A stretch of DNA of 64,000 nucleotides. Source: Nemopilema nomurai. Taxonomy: Eukaryota > Cnidaria > Scyphozoa > Rhizostomeae > Rhizostomatidae. Both the position numbers and the translations under genes were made by a program. Positions 1 to 13,184 of the stretch are shown here, piece after piece. The DNA is taken from assembly GCA_003864495.1 (NCBI GenBank), contig ML133478.1:45629-109628 (forward strand), in the 5' to 3' direction. Under the pieces are notes generated by a model. It had not been told where the DNA came from and searched no databases. It saw only the letters and a program-made list of their open reading frames with translations. The stretch's first letter is position 1; every line of letters starts with the position of its first letter.

Positions 1-1280
1 TTGTTAATATTGATAATCAAAAAAGGTGATTTTTATCAGTTTTCACAAGTCATATTTCAAGAACAGCACTCAATTCATGGAATTTTACATAATCAAGTGA
101 AGGCCTTGGCCTTTTGAAGTGAAATTCGAAAAATAACAATGTATAACAATGGGATACTTCTACTTATGGGATACTTTCCCATTCATTAATCACTACAATC
201 ATAGATATAATAGCAAAACTCCTTAGTGCTTATTGGGAAACAATGACAAACAGCAAAAGTAGTGACAAAAAGCCATACTGTGACAAAACGCCCCAGCCTA
301 CAGACAAGTGGTTCTTACTACAAATGAATTTTGCCTATCTGATAGAAATAACATCTTAATTTTCAAGATGAATCATAATCAATACCATTTTTACATAAAT
401 GCATTGCAATTTTTCTCCAACCACCTCATTAGTTGAAAAACTTTATATAGGTATATTAAGAATTCTACATATGTTATGCAAAGTGTCTGTAAGATGCTTA
501 AACCAATATGGTGCAAAATAGCAATTTTAGCAACAACAATGAATGCATTATTTAATTTTCAATAACAAACAACACATTCATTGAAAGGAAACTTAGAATA
601 AGTGTTTTTAAATAAGGAAATTTAAGATCAAATTTGGCCATAATAGATCAATATCAAGGGATAATTTACAAGACTTTTCAAACATTAGTTTTCCCAAGAT
701 CCATGAGTAAACTTTTATAAAGGTCATTGGAGCATAACTAAAGAAAACTGCCATCTACTTTTACACCTGTCATAATAATGGAGTACATTAGCTACTTGGG
801 CCTCTTGAAATTTCTCATATGTGTTTTCCCCATTGTTTAAACAGAAGGTACTGAATTTTTCAATAAATTTATCAAACCTTTGTTTACTTTAGTTATGAAT
901 GTGATTATAAACAAAATAAAACACTAGACCCAAATAAAAAACCAAGAAAAAACAGTCATAAAGTAATTGAATAAACTATAGAAGAGCTTTCCAAAATGCA
1001 GAAACAGGGAATTCAACATAGCCAAGCTGATATTGGTTCACAGAAATTTAATTATTATGCTAATACTGTCATAGAACCAAACAATGATGCAGATATAAAG
1101 GTGAAATTCTTATGCAAATTCGGATCCAAAGCCAAGAAGCAATATAGGAAAAATATGACCTGTTTTTAATTTGAACCTTTCCATGAATAATTACAAAACA
1201 TTGAAAAATAGCTTCTTGTCAAAATTCAACTTCAAATCAGCTTTTTGTTATACACTGAAAACTTTAAATGGGTTTAATAC
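1..1280. other. AT-rich stretch, no gene recognised
   Basis: No convincing exon, RNA gene or repeat was seen on either strand. It probably holds introns of the minus-strand gene whose 5' coding exon is at 1281-1372, since later exons of that gene must lie at lower coordinates. Confidence 0.4.
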
Positions 1281-1372
1281 CTGATGCATCTTTTTTCTTT
1301 GCTCCTAAAATAAAGTCAGCTTCTTCTTCATTTTCACCATGTAATGGTTCAAACTCCACATCTGCCATACCT
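1281..1372 (-). CDS. 5' coding exon of an unidentified gene
   Basis: A short minus-strand exon is flanked by a good acceptor (pyrimidine tract then CAG, AG at 1373-1374) and a donor (CAG then GTATTA at 1280-1275). It holds an ATG at 1368-1366 only four bases after the acceptor, and reads an acidic peptide beginning MADVEFEPLHGENEEE and ending in a lysine run. The acceptor so close to the ATG implies a 5' UTR intron, or possibly a spliced-leader site. A promoter-like block lies upstream near 2740. The next exon was not found in this window and the family was not recognised. The reading is inferred from splice signals and composition only. Confidence 0.4.
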
Positions 1373-3940
1373 CTGAAAAATAACATTTTGGAAGTATGAT
1401 GCCTAAGCATTATCACAAGAAATTATTTTTATAATTGCCAAACATGGCTTAGACAACTAACTGATGAGAATAAGGAACAAACTCTGTTCTGTTTAAATGA
1501 ACACTACCAGATGATGCTCGTTGAAACATGAAGTGCACAATGCACTGTAGTTCCTGGAAGCTTTTTTCACTACATTGCTAATAATAGATTCAAAATTTTG
1601 GAACACATCCAAAGGTTATCTGGTAAACCAATTCTACACATGTCAAGACAGCCATGCTTGCATATATTTTTTACAAAATTGTGATCTGAAATTGATTAGG
1701 AATACCCCCAAGCAAAAGAGACCTTAGGCCTCATTGATCCTCTTACACATTGTATACTCTTTATCATTAGTGGATTTCTTTCACATTATGAATCTGACAT
1801 TGAGGGAACAAACTTTGTAACCAACAGGATATTATGATTCATGGTTAGGAAGCCAAATAAAATTGGGAAGCTAATACATATTTAGAACTCTGTTTTGGCA
1901 TAACAGCGTAAAATAATTATTGATGTTAACTTTTCTGTTTATTACTAAATTAATTGAAAATACAAGGCGCACTAATTTTCGAGAAGCAAATATTCACGAA
2001 ACTGTGTGAACCTCGACCAATGAATAGCAAATGGGCTACTTTAGTTTAGGTAAAATACAAAAAATAGACTGTTGACTAAAAACTTGAAACGAATAGAGCG
2101 AATTGGGTAGTGGAATTTAGTCCCCTCGGAGGATGAGCATGTTTTGTTGTTGTTTACGTCCGACTGTGTGCCCTTTCGATCTTATTGCACACCCAACAAA
2201 CAGGAAAAATCGGAAGATGTTTCGAATCAATATTTTGCAACAGGTCCGCAGTACACTTAACACTGTTAGTAACTGTGGTTTTAGTCGAAGATTTCGTAGC
2301 GGTATTTAGCTTCCTGTGCGACTTTAGCGAACTTGCAGTGCGTTACAAAATAATGGTGTGAATTAAAAAAGGCAAATTTACGCTTAGTCCCTAACAAGGA
2401 TTGATAGCACGCTAGGATTAAAACGATAACAAGTGTTAAATAACGGTTCAACTATGACCGCCTTATATCATTAGACTACGACCATCAACAAAAATAGCAA
2501 GGCAAAACCACACGTCAATGACGGGGTGGACAGGCCTAGACTCTAGAACTTCGCGATTCAATTACTTCAATATACCGTGTCGGGTTCAATAAAACGAAGA
2601 GAGTACATACCGCTAACCTTGTGAGTTACTCGTTAAATGACAGTTTGTGGGATAATTCCATGTCAGGCTGTAACAAGGTGCACAGTCATTCAAAAATATA
2701 AGCCACACGCCAGAGGAGTGTCACCACCAACATTTTCCGCCATCTTGAAGACCAAACGACTAAGCTAGTATCACGTGATTGCACCTTCTTTCGCAGATAA
2801 AATAGTGCAAAGGAGAGGGGATCGGTTTCGACGTCTTTACTTGAATATGCTGCGCTATCAAGGTCTATTTGAATGTGTGTTCATTTCTTCCTGAACCGCC
2901 CTGGCATTCAAAGCAAGCCATTCCAAGCGTTCATTTGAGGCTCTAAGTAAATTAAGGTCTTCATTTTAAGTTCATTTTCGTCTCAGTGTTTGGAAGTTCA
3001 TAAGTTTTCGACTGAAAAAGAGCCTTCCAATTCTTAAAATTGTGTAAAGCAAATCAAATGCCCTTTATCTTGTCAAAAGAGCCTTCCAAAAATTCTTAAA
3101 ATTATATAAAGCAAATTAAATGCCCTTTATCTTGTCAAAAGCTAGCCCCTTGATGAACCAATTTTGTAACAAGTACAAAGCAAAACTGGAAAGATGAAGT
3201 AACAATTAAAATTGGATGTAACTGAGCTTGCCCAAAGCCAATTTCCATTCTTAATGTTTGAAAGATATCATGAAGCATTTTAAATCCTAAATAGGCAAGT
3301 TAGGGCAGAAACGAAGTTGTGGATTATAAAAACGTAGAATGAAGCTCCTGTTGGCATGTAAGGGCTGCTTGAAATAAGGAAACAAAACGAGGAAAGGGCA
3401 AACGGAGTGGTGATATCAGATTGTACAACAAAGAAGGGCTGGAAAACGGTTTCCAGATCAGTGGTTGGAAAGTCTTGCCTGGAACTCACTTGGAATCGAG
3501 AGCAAATTGCAAGCAGGCTATTCAGTTCTTGAATAATGAGTGTGATAACTCCTGAGGTTTGCACGTTTGCACTCAATGATCTTCATCGAAGTGATTGTTG
3601 ATGCGATGTCTCTTGGTAGAGAGTGCCATTCTTCGTATCCCCCTGTTTGAGCGTGACTTGTTTTGACCAGAATCAATATTTGGCAGTCAATGATACATTT
3701 CTAAAACCAAAAAATTTGCCCAATCTTTTTATGCGGTTACAGGAAGATTCAATAAAGAATAATTTTGATTTTATCATTAGTATTCTGAAATAAACAATTT
3801 CATCCCTTACGGGTCTATCGAAGCGTCATCATGTTACAAATAAAAGCCTGTTTAGCGATCTCCCATATTTGGTTCAAACTAGATTCAGAAAGAAACTGGT
3901 TTGACTCAAATCTAGAAAGCCGATCGAATCGGCTCTGAAT
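1373..3940. other. Intergenic or 5' intron, no gene recognised
   Basis: Apart from the promoter-like block near 2740, no coding exon is supported. Two copies of a roughly 60-bp segment containing 'agagccttccaa' and 'tgccctttatcttgtcaaaag' occur in tandem around 3019-3141, a local duplication. Confidence 0.4.
2728..2782 (-). promoter_or_regulatory. Promoter-like block: YY1-type motif plus E-box
   Basis: CCGCCATCTTG at 2737-2747 reads CAAGATGGCGG on the minus strand, the YY1-type element often found at transcription starts of animal housekeeping genes. A palindromic TCACGTGA E-box lies at 2771-2778. The arrangement resembles the block upstream of UTP11 at 54655. It would suit the start of the minus-strand gene with its first coding exon at 1281-1372 (inference). 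Confidence 0.4.
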
Positions 3941-3944
3941 TCGG

Positions 3945-4140
3945 TCCAGGCCCACGGAAGCCTTCGGTCCGGGTTCACGGTGACCTTTTTCCGGGCCAAC
4001 AATGATCCTCGGTCCGGGTTAACGGTGATCTTCGGTCCGGGTTAACGGTGATCTTCGGTTCGGGTTAACGGTGATCCTCGGTCCGGGGTAACGGCGTCCT
4101 CGGTCCGGCCGGGGTAACGGCGATCCTCGGACCGGGTTCA
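3945..4140. repeat. GC-rich 23-bp minisatellite
   Basis: About eight imperfect tandem copies of a 23-bp unit of the form gatcctcggtccgggttaac plus ggt. Variants have ttcgg, ggggtaacggc and an inserted ccgg. The block is far richer in G+C than its surroundings and lies outside any recognised gene. Confidence 0.85.
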
Positions 4141-5781
4141 CTTTAGTTTAGCTAAGTTTAGTTTAGGCACCTAGGGAAGTGGACAGGCAATCTTACCACA
4201 CACCCAAAATGAGCCCTTCCAACTTCCTTTATCGGAAATGGAATTTGGCTTTTGAAACTGACGATTAAAGAGTAGCCGGAACTTTTCGCCGGGCCTAAGA
4301 CGCGGACAGAAAAGTTCTTTATCAAAGCGCATTGTTTACGATGTGTCTTTGCTGCAAAGAAGCCTTCGTTGCGGAAACCAGGATACTCTTTCTTCGATAA
4401 GTCATTTTCGCCTTAGGTTGTTACTCACAGTGGGTTTGCCAACCCCATTACTTGGTCATGCTTTCAAAACTTCAGGCGGATAATCACCCGATCGTGTTTC
4501 ATAGTCTGAATGGAAACGTGATAGCACATCAATGTTTGCTCTTTCGGATTAGAATATGTGAACTATCTAATTGTTCTTCATGTTTGGCTATGACCACAAT
4601 TATTGGAACTTTTATCTGTCACAGTGAGTGCGCATCACAGCTGCCGGTCTGGCCCACTGTGGCCCAAACTCCAGGGACACAAAATCAGGACAGTCGTTGG
4701 TGCAGAATGATTGGCAGGTGGATCCCCCCCTTTAGTGTCTTTACCACCTTCTTGGGTATTGCTGTTAGCCATTGTTGTTATATTTTCTTGGCACTTTCTA
4801 AATCAGTGTAAAATTGACCGAGCATAGGGTGCGATTGCAATAAACTTGACACAAAGATCAGAGCCCCAGCCATGGAAAGGAATTGCCATTGGTGCAATTT
4901 CGCATTATGGAGATGGAAGGCGTTGATCTTGAGAACAATTGAGTTTTGAATATGCAACCTGTCTTGCCAGCCCATTCAAGGCCAAGACAAAACGAAACAT
5001 TGTTTTAACTTGAGCTCTTGAAGCGACTTGAAGAAAAAACAGAAATTGACCAACTTTACACTGGAGGGAAATATCAATAAATTTCATTGTGAATTCTGCT
5101 ACTGTTTAAAAAGGCCTAATGCATAACAATTAGAAAACTAAAGTGTAATTTACGGAATTCGAACGAACGAGGGTATAATAATGATGCATTACAATAAAAC
5201 TGTTAGTTGCAACTTGAAATCGCCATGGAATTCCGTGACGTACAGGCATGAAACTGAGACTCCTCTTCAAAATGAGGCCCTCACAGGCTGTTGGGGACAG
5301 AATGAGTTGGTCGCATCGTTCTTCTGTCACTTTTAAGATACAGCTTGTAGATTTGTATTACTTTACCAGAAAAATACGAGTTTTAAGTTAAAGCTTCACT
5401 TTACATTGTCTATCTTGCAAAGTAAAAAACATTTCATGTAGTAAAGTCAAACTTTTTTGGGGGGGGGGGGGGTGCACTGTACTAAAAAGCAGTAGCAGAA
5501 ATCATACACAAAAATAATGATTGACGTGAGAGCATAACGGAAGTATTAAGTTGGAATGAACACTTCATATGCGTTTAAAATACAAAATACGTTTTGTAAG
5601 TGAAATAAAATACTGACAGTATGAAAAAGGAATGACGATAGAGTAAGTGACCCAGATGGACAAAGCAAATCAGAAACCCTTCACAATTAATCAGTCTGTA
5701 AGCTTTTTTCCCCGAGGCTCTTGTTCGTGGGTCATACTCCGTATCGTCAGTTTTCGAACATTGGGTTTATAGAACGCAGTC
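4141..5781. other. Intergenic, no gene recognised
   Basis: Several small open frames occur on both strands but none shows splice structure or recognisable similarity. A run of 14 G lies at 5459-5472, a likely site of length error or polymorphism. The right end is the 3' flank of VTA1. Confidence 0.45.
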
Positions 5782-8700
5782 TTATTTACCACCCTTGAGC
5801 AGATTCAAAGCTTTGGTCAGATTCTCGACCGCCGTCGACACATCTTCGTATTGTAACGAACTGATGGCGTATTTACAGAACTTTGTGGCCAGCTGGTATT
5901 CGGCTGACCCTATCCCGCTTGATGAAGCGCCACCTGTCGCTGAACTGTCATCCTGAAATAGACATAAGATGTCATGAGTTGCTTCAAACGCCTTTGGTGT
6001 CATAACTTCTTCCAACTCATAAGTCGTCATAAGATGTCATGAGTTGCTTCAAACGCCTTTGGTGTCATAACTTCTTCCAACTCATAAGTCGTCATAAGAT
6101 GTCATGAGTTGTTTCCTTCAATAGTAGCTTAAAGTCTATGAGACTTCTAAAAAACCATTTAAGTGAGAACAGCCTAGATTTTCGGGCTTTAAGCTGGGGT
6201 TTGGTACTGTACCCAAAGCAAAGTCACGACAATGGTATGTAAACGTCACAACAACGTCATGCCAACGTCACAACAACGTCATGACGACGGCACGACTACG
6301 TCTCAACGTCAGAATAAGAAGACAACACTTGATCAGAACCCAGAGACAAACCATGGACATTTACCTCGTATGAAGAGTAGCTTTCTTTTGGCTCCTCCCT
6401 AGGGGGCGTGTAGCTTGTGCTTGGGGCGGGATATGGTGTCTGATTCTGCATAGTGGGCTGAGAAAAGCCAGGGGGTTGGGGCATATTTTGATATGGAGGA
6501 TATCCAGCGCTTTGATCCGAAAACTCGGCAGAGAACTCAGCTCCCTCGAATTCGGAGCCCTGTGGCCCAGGGGTGGGAGTCTCCCCGGTTTGCAGGCACT
6601 TGTGGATGTATGTGGCCTTCCACTTGGCGTATCTCTGCTTCAACACAACCTGAAACCAATCATAGCTATCTTTGGTAATATGACTAATTTCATTAGAAAA
6701 ATTTATAATGCATCCTTTCTAGTTTATCCTGACCTTTGAATCAAAATTTTGAATTTCATTTAATTAAACTAAAAGGCCAAGCATTTACTGCTATGAATAA
6801 CATTCACTTTCATCAGCTTCTTAGCCTAGATACATAGAAGTGTTTCCCTATCATCAGTTAAAAAAGTGTTTCCCTATCACCAGTGATAAAGAAGAATTGG
6901 GGTTGAAAAGTTCAACATTTGCAAATAGTTTCTAAATCATGGCTGATGATGTTGAACTTGCAATAACAAACAATAAAAACAACTATGTTTTTCAACTACA
7001 CACAGCTACTCAACCATTAGATCTTAAAAATCTGAAGGTAATATGCACTGATGCAATTTCATCATCTTTGGTTAAATGAATAATTAGTATTATTTTTTTC
7101 TAAAAGGGGCAAATAAACCAAGCAAGATACTATCTATACTCTTTAACTTAATATATTGCGAGTTTGGCCACTCAAAAAGAGTGGCTGAAAGTGAAAACAG
7201 CTGGTAACTGTCCCAAGTTTAATAACGCATTAATTCTTGGTGAAAAATTATACTTAAAGCAAAACCATTGATACCATATTAAGTGATATTTCATGTGTCA
7301 TATGTCATATGAACAAAAATGAAGAAGACTTAATAAAATGCTGCCATTAATTACTTCTTGCTGTTATCCAATGTTAAACCAGAAAGTAATGTCAAACAAG
7401 AAGTATTTCAGCATCAATTTTAAAGCCTTTCCATGCACTTTAAAAGATAATGCAAAAGCATGATTTCAAAGAGAGTAATTGACATAAGAAACCAAACCTC
7501 GTCGGACAACTCCCCAAACTGTTTCAATACATCAAACAATAAGTTGGCAGAGTAAAAGGCTTTCACCAAACCTCTGAAAAATGAATTTTGACTACACTTC
7601 AAAACTTTGCTTTCATTTCACAACAAATTTTACAACAAAGACAACACTTTTGCAAAACAGTCATCATATTTTTACACTGTATCTGCTTCAGTATACAAAA
7701 GCTGAATACACATACTTGGTAAAGTTTGACTTCCTATCCTCTTGATCTGCCCAGCTGAACAAATTCAATGAATTACCCTCCATATGAGCCTGGCCCACAA
7801 TTTCATTAGAAACTGCCTCTATGCCTTGAGTTCCCAAATCCTTTTTTGCCTGTCAAAAGTGATATGGCTTAGAAAAAATAAGTCAAATAAATATTTTCCT
7901 GAGGCCCAAAAGCCTTTGATACATGAGCATTTTGCTGTCTCAGATACATTCTTGAATGCCTGTTTCAGAAACTACTAAGAAAAATTTTTAAAATAATAGA
8001 CGGCTGCCATTTCTCCAAATATTCATGATTGAAGCATTTAAGAATTTAAAAAATTGAATTAAAGAAAGAAAAAATATATGCATGTGTTTCACATGTGTTT
8101 CTTTGGAAATGTATTCAATAAAGTATCAAAAATTGGCTCACCTTTTCGAGCATATCCATGAGAATCAGCAAGTACTTCTTGCAATCTGGGCTTTTGCTGT
8201 CTGTGGCAATTGCCTTCTGGATGCAATATAGCCTGCCTAGAGAAAATAAGAAAAATGCTATTCCGGTGCAAAATAAATTGTATCAAAAAACTATTTTTGT
8301 CACAAGAAACAAATAGTTGTGCCCTTAAAAAATGAATAACCTGATAGGGCATGCTGTTTGCATATACTTGATCCCTACTCTGCAAACTTTACAACCTCTT
8401 ATAGCAAATGTTACATGTGACAGATTCCACAAAATTCTTTAGAGGCATTTTTGTGCTAGAATTCATTCCAGCAAAGATTAGAGCATTAAACATTCAAATT
8501 TTGTCAATGATTCAATTTTTTTTTTCGAATTTGACACATTCAAATTTATTTTTCTTGTTAATGATTGTGGCCCTATGGGTTGATTAAGCTTTCTTGCAAC
8601 TTTCCTTGCAGAAAATGCTTCTGAATGCCTTTAGCCCATGCCAGTTACTTCCTTTTATGATCCTAACAGCAAGAAACGTGTCTAAGTCATTCGACTAATT

Positions 8701-9297
8701 CATCTAATTCATTCGAATTGTATTCCCTAGATATCTGCCAAACTTTTGAAATTCAAGGAAAACAGAAATGAATTATTTCTCTCTCCTCCATTGCTACTTT
8801 GATACGTAATAGAAAAAGTGAAATCCTAGTCATTTCAATTCAATAATACTGAAGCCCCATACATATCAAACTTAGCAAATTAGAAATGGGTTCCTCAAAA
8901 GATAACCAGTTGCGCAATCCAGTCCAAAATAGTAAACTGGCCTAGTTTCTTGTAGTTCAATGTGAACAGGCATCTTTCGGGATATCATTCAAAAGGAATA
9001 AGTAAGATACAGTAGCTTAGTTAAACAAATAAACTTCTGAGCTTGGGTATACGAGCTTATTTTTCAAATGATGATGCAACTGACCAAAAAAATCGATGCA
9101 CAAACTTTTCTGGCAGATCGACGGACTCCCTAAAGCTAGTGGATATATATATTTCTATTTTAAAATTGATAAAGTAAGACATAGGCAAGTAACTCACAGT
9201 AATATGCAACAACTGGCTCACGCTTGTTATATTCCTTTGCGAGTTTCATGTACGGAGAAATCACCTTTAACGTTGGAGGAAGGGGAGGCAGCTCCAT
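5782..9297 (-). CDS. VTA1: VTA1 homologue (LIP5), ESCRT/VPS4 cofactor
   Basis: Six exons on the minus strand: 9297-9198, 8236-8142, 7849-7716, 7573-7498, 6649-6365 and 5952-5782. They sum to 861 nt, 286 residues, close to human VTA1 at 307. VTA1 binds and stimulates the VPS4 ATPase that disassembles ESCRT-III on endosomes. The N-terminal tandem MIT-like domain spans about residues 1-150, including DPVVAYYC-like REPVVAYYCRLY and the RYAKWKATYIHKCL segment. A proline-rich linker follows, about 160-230. The C-terminal VPS4-binding/dimerisation helices (about 245-286) contain ATKFCKYAISSLQYEDVSTA. The start ATG matches the family start, with a short proline-rich leader. Splice phases are consistent at every junction. 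Identification is by remembered family sequence and is strong. Confidence 0.95.
5962..6111. repeat. 65-bp tandem duplication in the last VTA1 intron
   Basis: A 65-bp unit beginning cataagatgtcatgagttg starts at 5963, again at 6028 and again at 6093 (partial third copy). The first two copies look identical by eye, so the duplication is recent. It lies next to the acceptor of the last VTA1 exon and extends an apparent open frame into the intron. Confidence 0.85.
6230..6312. repeat. Clustered ACGTCA/CGTCA repeat in VTA1 intron
   Basis: Short imperfect repeats of aacgtcacaac and aacgtcatg give at least eight CGTC cores within about 80 bases. CGTCA is the core of CRE/ATF sites, but the pattern may simply be a degenerate microsatellite. 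Confidence 0.5.
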
Positions 9298-12200
9298 TTT
9301 GTCCAGTTTATTTCTTTTGGAAAGTCAAGTCTCATGTTCAAACCGAGGCTCCGAAGAAAACAGGTTTCTACTGCAGAAGTTAAAAATAGCCTCTGAAGTT
9401 TGATAGAATCTGCGAAAAATATTACTTCAAAGAGCCAAGAACAATAATGTTATAGAATGAACCTGTATGTTCTTGCATGAACCTGAACCTGTAGGTTAAG
9501 AGTCTCTTTCAACTTGTACGCTGAAAATTGCCTCCAAATGTCTTTCGGAAACATACGCTTTCCTTTTCATCGTGCCCTTAAGAAGGACATCAGTTCGAGA
9601 ATAATTGTTTCAAAAGAAACTACAAAAAAAACAATAAATACTAGACTGGTTGTTGAAAAAACGATTTATTTGTCTTTGCGGTGCATGAACCCGTTTCAAC
9701 AGCAAATGTCACGAATTCACATGAAAAATTATGAAAAATCGACCTTATAATCGATTCAGGGTTATCGTTGAACTCTTTCACATTAAATAGGGTAAAGTTT
9801 AAAGCAGTTTAATAATTACCGTGAGCAAATGACACTTAGGGAAACAAGGTAGATAAATTTCCGGACAGTCTCCACAATAGGGGATTTCTTTTGAAGAGTT
9901 GCTTCATTAAGGTAATGGTCACGGAGCAAGCAACTTCCTTTAAATGTGAAAGGAAAGAAGTGATAGAAATAGACTAATCCAGGCTTTTCGCGGGAAAGGT
10001 AAAAAAATCTTTTCGCAGATAACTCCGTCTTTTCTTCGATGAAAAAACGGTGTAGACAGGGCACACAAATCTCGTATTGAATTGAGGTCAGCGGTTTCCA
10101 TGTAGAAAAAAGAACAGCGTGTTGGTTACCATGACAGCCAGACAACCCAAAGCTCAGTTGATTTCTGATCATCCGAACTGAAGAATCGAAGCTACACGTT
10201 TGAGCGAGAAAAAGAAAACAAAATAAATGAGGGATACACTGCTAAAGTATAAGGCTGGCATGGCAGCAATCTCTGACGTAAGGCCACCGAAGGAATTGCA
10301 AGGGACGAGGACTCACATGCCAATGCTGACTTGCAAAGCATCACTTTTTGCTGAGGGCTTCACCAATAAGTCAAGGATGAAGAATGTTCGGGTATGAAAC
10401 ACACTTTCCGTGAAGTGGATTTTTCGTCTTGTTTATAAAGAGTTTATTTAGAAGTAGCAAGTCTTTGCATCAATATAATAATAAGTAAGAGTTTGAAGAA
10501 CTGCTTACAAAGCTAACGGATGTTGCTTATACAATGCAAGTTCCGCTTCCAACATGCAAACAAATCTGAAAGAATTCATTCTGCAGATTACAATAATTCT
10601 AATCAACGGACTCATGGTAAAAACTGAATCCTGCAGCAAATATCAAGCTTTTCAAAACAAAGCGTTTTTGCAAGTGTTTCTGAGTTCAAGCAGTCTAGGT
10701 GTTATCAAATATTTATGACTGTCCATCCCAAGATTCTGCTTTCGTAAAACCTTTATTGTTTGAAAAAAATGCAGAAATGATAGAAACTGTAAAATACCTG
10801 CAGATGAGCCAGTACAATCAAGCACGGCTGAGCATCAATAAACCGAATAATTACCGATTTGGGTTTAATTAGTATTGATTACGATGGTAGCAAACAGATT
10901 ATTTATAACAACGCATTCTTTTGTTTTTGTTGTTGTGTACGTGAGTTCTGCACAACTTTACCCACAAAACAATGCCAATGGAATCGACTGTCCAAATTGC
11001 CCTTTTTAATGACCATGTAGGAAAGTAAACAGATGCTTGAAGCTCCAATTAGCCCTCTGGTTTAGGTTTCATTCTTTGAAATCGATCGAGCAACAAAGCC
11101 CCTGCAAATGAACTTTACAAAGAAAATGCATAGTTAAAAAGGCCTGTTCTCTTACATCAAGCTTATAAATAGTTGTTATATTGCTAGTTGATGTTTTACT
11201 AGAAAACCAGGTATTACTTGAGAGGAGGGCTTGTAAAGCCCGTCTGAAACTGAGATAAATGAACATCTGGATGAGTCTATCGCTTTCAACAAAAGAATTC
11301 AGTCAACTTAAGTTGGAGCAGCTCCTATGTCTGCTCAAAATTCTTAGCAATTCTCCAAGATTAAGGTCGATATATTATCGGGCAAAAGTTGACGATCTAG
11401 GAATTTGAAGTTACCAAGCTGTTAGCTTCTCGTCATCTCTGCTCAGAATTAAATTACAAGTAACTGTTACTCTAGTTCGATGCACTGAAGTCCCAACTTG
11501 AATTAAGCGCTCGGGGCGATAAAGCCAATCGAAAAATTCTATAAACGCCTCTTTTGAGCGGAAAGATAGTATCAGAACAAAACAACACAGAGAATCAGCT
11601 GGAAGGCAGCTGGTGCTTGCAGGCAGGCTCACATCACTTCATGCATAATAAATTCGCAAAACAGCAGATAATCGGTGACGCCCTTATCTTCAAGCGATCA
11701 CGTGGTTGGGACATTTCGATTGAAACCTTTCTACTACTTTTGGGCTTTTTTCTTACGTGCTGACGTGAAAACCATTTCGCCGTATAGAAAGATTCCAAAA
11801 GTTTTCAAATTTGATTCATTATTGTCATATCAACAAACGACTTTCAAATGTTTTTGCTTTATCATTTCAATATGTGTGTAAGACCAGTTGTGTGTTATCG
11901 AATTTGTTTTGCTAATGCAATCTCGAACGCTAATTTCCACTAAGTTTAATTTGCGGGAAAGATTTTGGCCGAAAGGTAATTCCTTAAATAATATAACGCA
12001 ATAGCATGGATTTTACAGATAATCCTGCTTGCTTGGAAACGATGATATTAGAAACGTGCAAACATTTGCTAACATCCACTACTACTTCGAATAAGTATAG
12101 CTTTTTATCAGAACAGAAAATGACAACGTCATAATCGCTGCTTTGAGAAGCAGCAAGGCAACGATGCTCGAGGTTGAAATGTTCATGGTGCTATGACGTC

Positions 12201-12566
12201 AATTACCCATGCTTGATAGAATCACATAACCAATCGTTAAACCAAAAGCCGTTGCGCATAGAAAGACAAACGCTTGAAGTATGCAGATTGATTCACTCTT
12301 GCCCACAGTTATGGTGTCTATTACCCTCTTAAGGAAGACATCAAACCATTGCCACAAGGTGTTTCAATACTTTTGAGCCTAGATACTTTTACTGTTCAGG
12401 CCCTGTTTCTTTCGACGTAGGGGTTTTGTTGGATGTTTAAATCTTACTTCCTTGCTCCTGGTCTTCGTTACTATCCATTATATGGCCCGCTTACAAAGGG
12501 TAGTTAATTGCCATTTGGTTCACGTTCATATTGCCGGAGGCTTACTTTCGAAATCTTTTGCTTCAG
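9298..12566. other. Region between VTA1 and PACRG, no exon resolved
   Basis: The VTA1 start (minus) and PACRG (plus) diverge here. The upstream PACRG exon or exons encoding its N-terminus are expected in this interval but could not be recognised. That segment is poorly conserved and may be short. Small open frames on both strands show no support. Confidence 0.4.
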
Positions 12567-13184
12567 GTTCTGGGCCCACCGGGAGCCGGTGCCTTCAAGA
12601 AGCGTCCGGCCAAACCAACACAGTTCCGGAAGTTTTACGACCGAGGAGATCTCCCCATAGCTCTTGAACATGATACGAAGGGCAATAAAATTGCCTGGAA
12701 AGTGGAGATTGAAAAACTCGATTATCACCATTACCTGCCAATCTTCTTCGAAGGCCTAAGGGAGACAGAGCATCCGTATGAATTCTTTGCTCGTCAAGGT
12801 GTCCACGACATGCTGGAACATGGGGGAAGCAAGATACTCCCGGTGGTACCCCAGCTAATTCTACCCATACGGGACGCCTTGGACACGAGAGACCAACAAG
12901 TGGTATGCACGACTTTGAAGGTATTGCAGCACCTAGTCGTGTCCGGGGAAATGGTTGGCGAGGCACTGGTTCCGTACTATAGGCAGATCCTGCCGGTACC
13001 AAACATTTTCAAGAACCGGAACTTGAATTCCGGGGACGGGATTGACTACAGCCAGCAGCGACGCGAGAATATTGGCGACCTCATTCAAGAAACACTCGAA
13101 GCCTTCGAAAAACATGGCGGCGAAGATGCTTTTATTAATATCAAATATATGATTCCGACATATGAATCGTGCATGCTCAACTGA
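12567..13184 (+). CDS. PACRG: PACRG (Parkin co-regulated gene), 3' exon
   Basis: One exon encodes the C-terminal 205 residues of PACRG, an inner-junction protein of ciliary doublet microtubules that links A and B tubules. Diagnostic stretches are [75 protein letters not shown] and the terminus [16 protein letters not shown]. The armadillo-like fold is complete in this exon. It begins after a pyrimidine-rich acceptor ending CAG at 12566. The open frame continues upstream only with a TTG codon and non-homologous residues, so an upstream exon must supply the start. The stop TGA at 13182 is followed at once by AATAAA. The presence of PACRG implies a ciliated organism. Confidence 0.95.
   Translation, partial: VLGPPGAGAFKKRPAKPTQFRKFYDRGDLPIALEHDTKGNKIAWKVEIEKLDYHHYLPIFFEGLRETEHPYEFFARQGVHDMLEHGGSKILPVVPQLILPIRDALDTRDQQVVCTTLKVLQHLVVSGEMVGEALVPYYRQILPVPNIFKNRNLNSGDGIDYSQQRRENIGDLIQETLEAFEKHGGEDAFINIKYMIPTYESCMLN

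Noticed and set aside
12531..12566. Upstream extension of the PACRG frame to codon 12531
   Set aside because: The codon is TTG, the residues do not match PACRG, and a clear splice acceptor ends at 12566.
12595..13002. Antisense 135-codon open frame across the PACRG exon
   Set aside because: It is the shadow of the strongly conserved PACRG reading frame and has no independent support.
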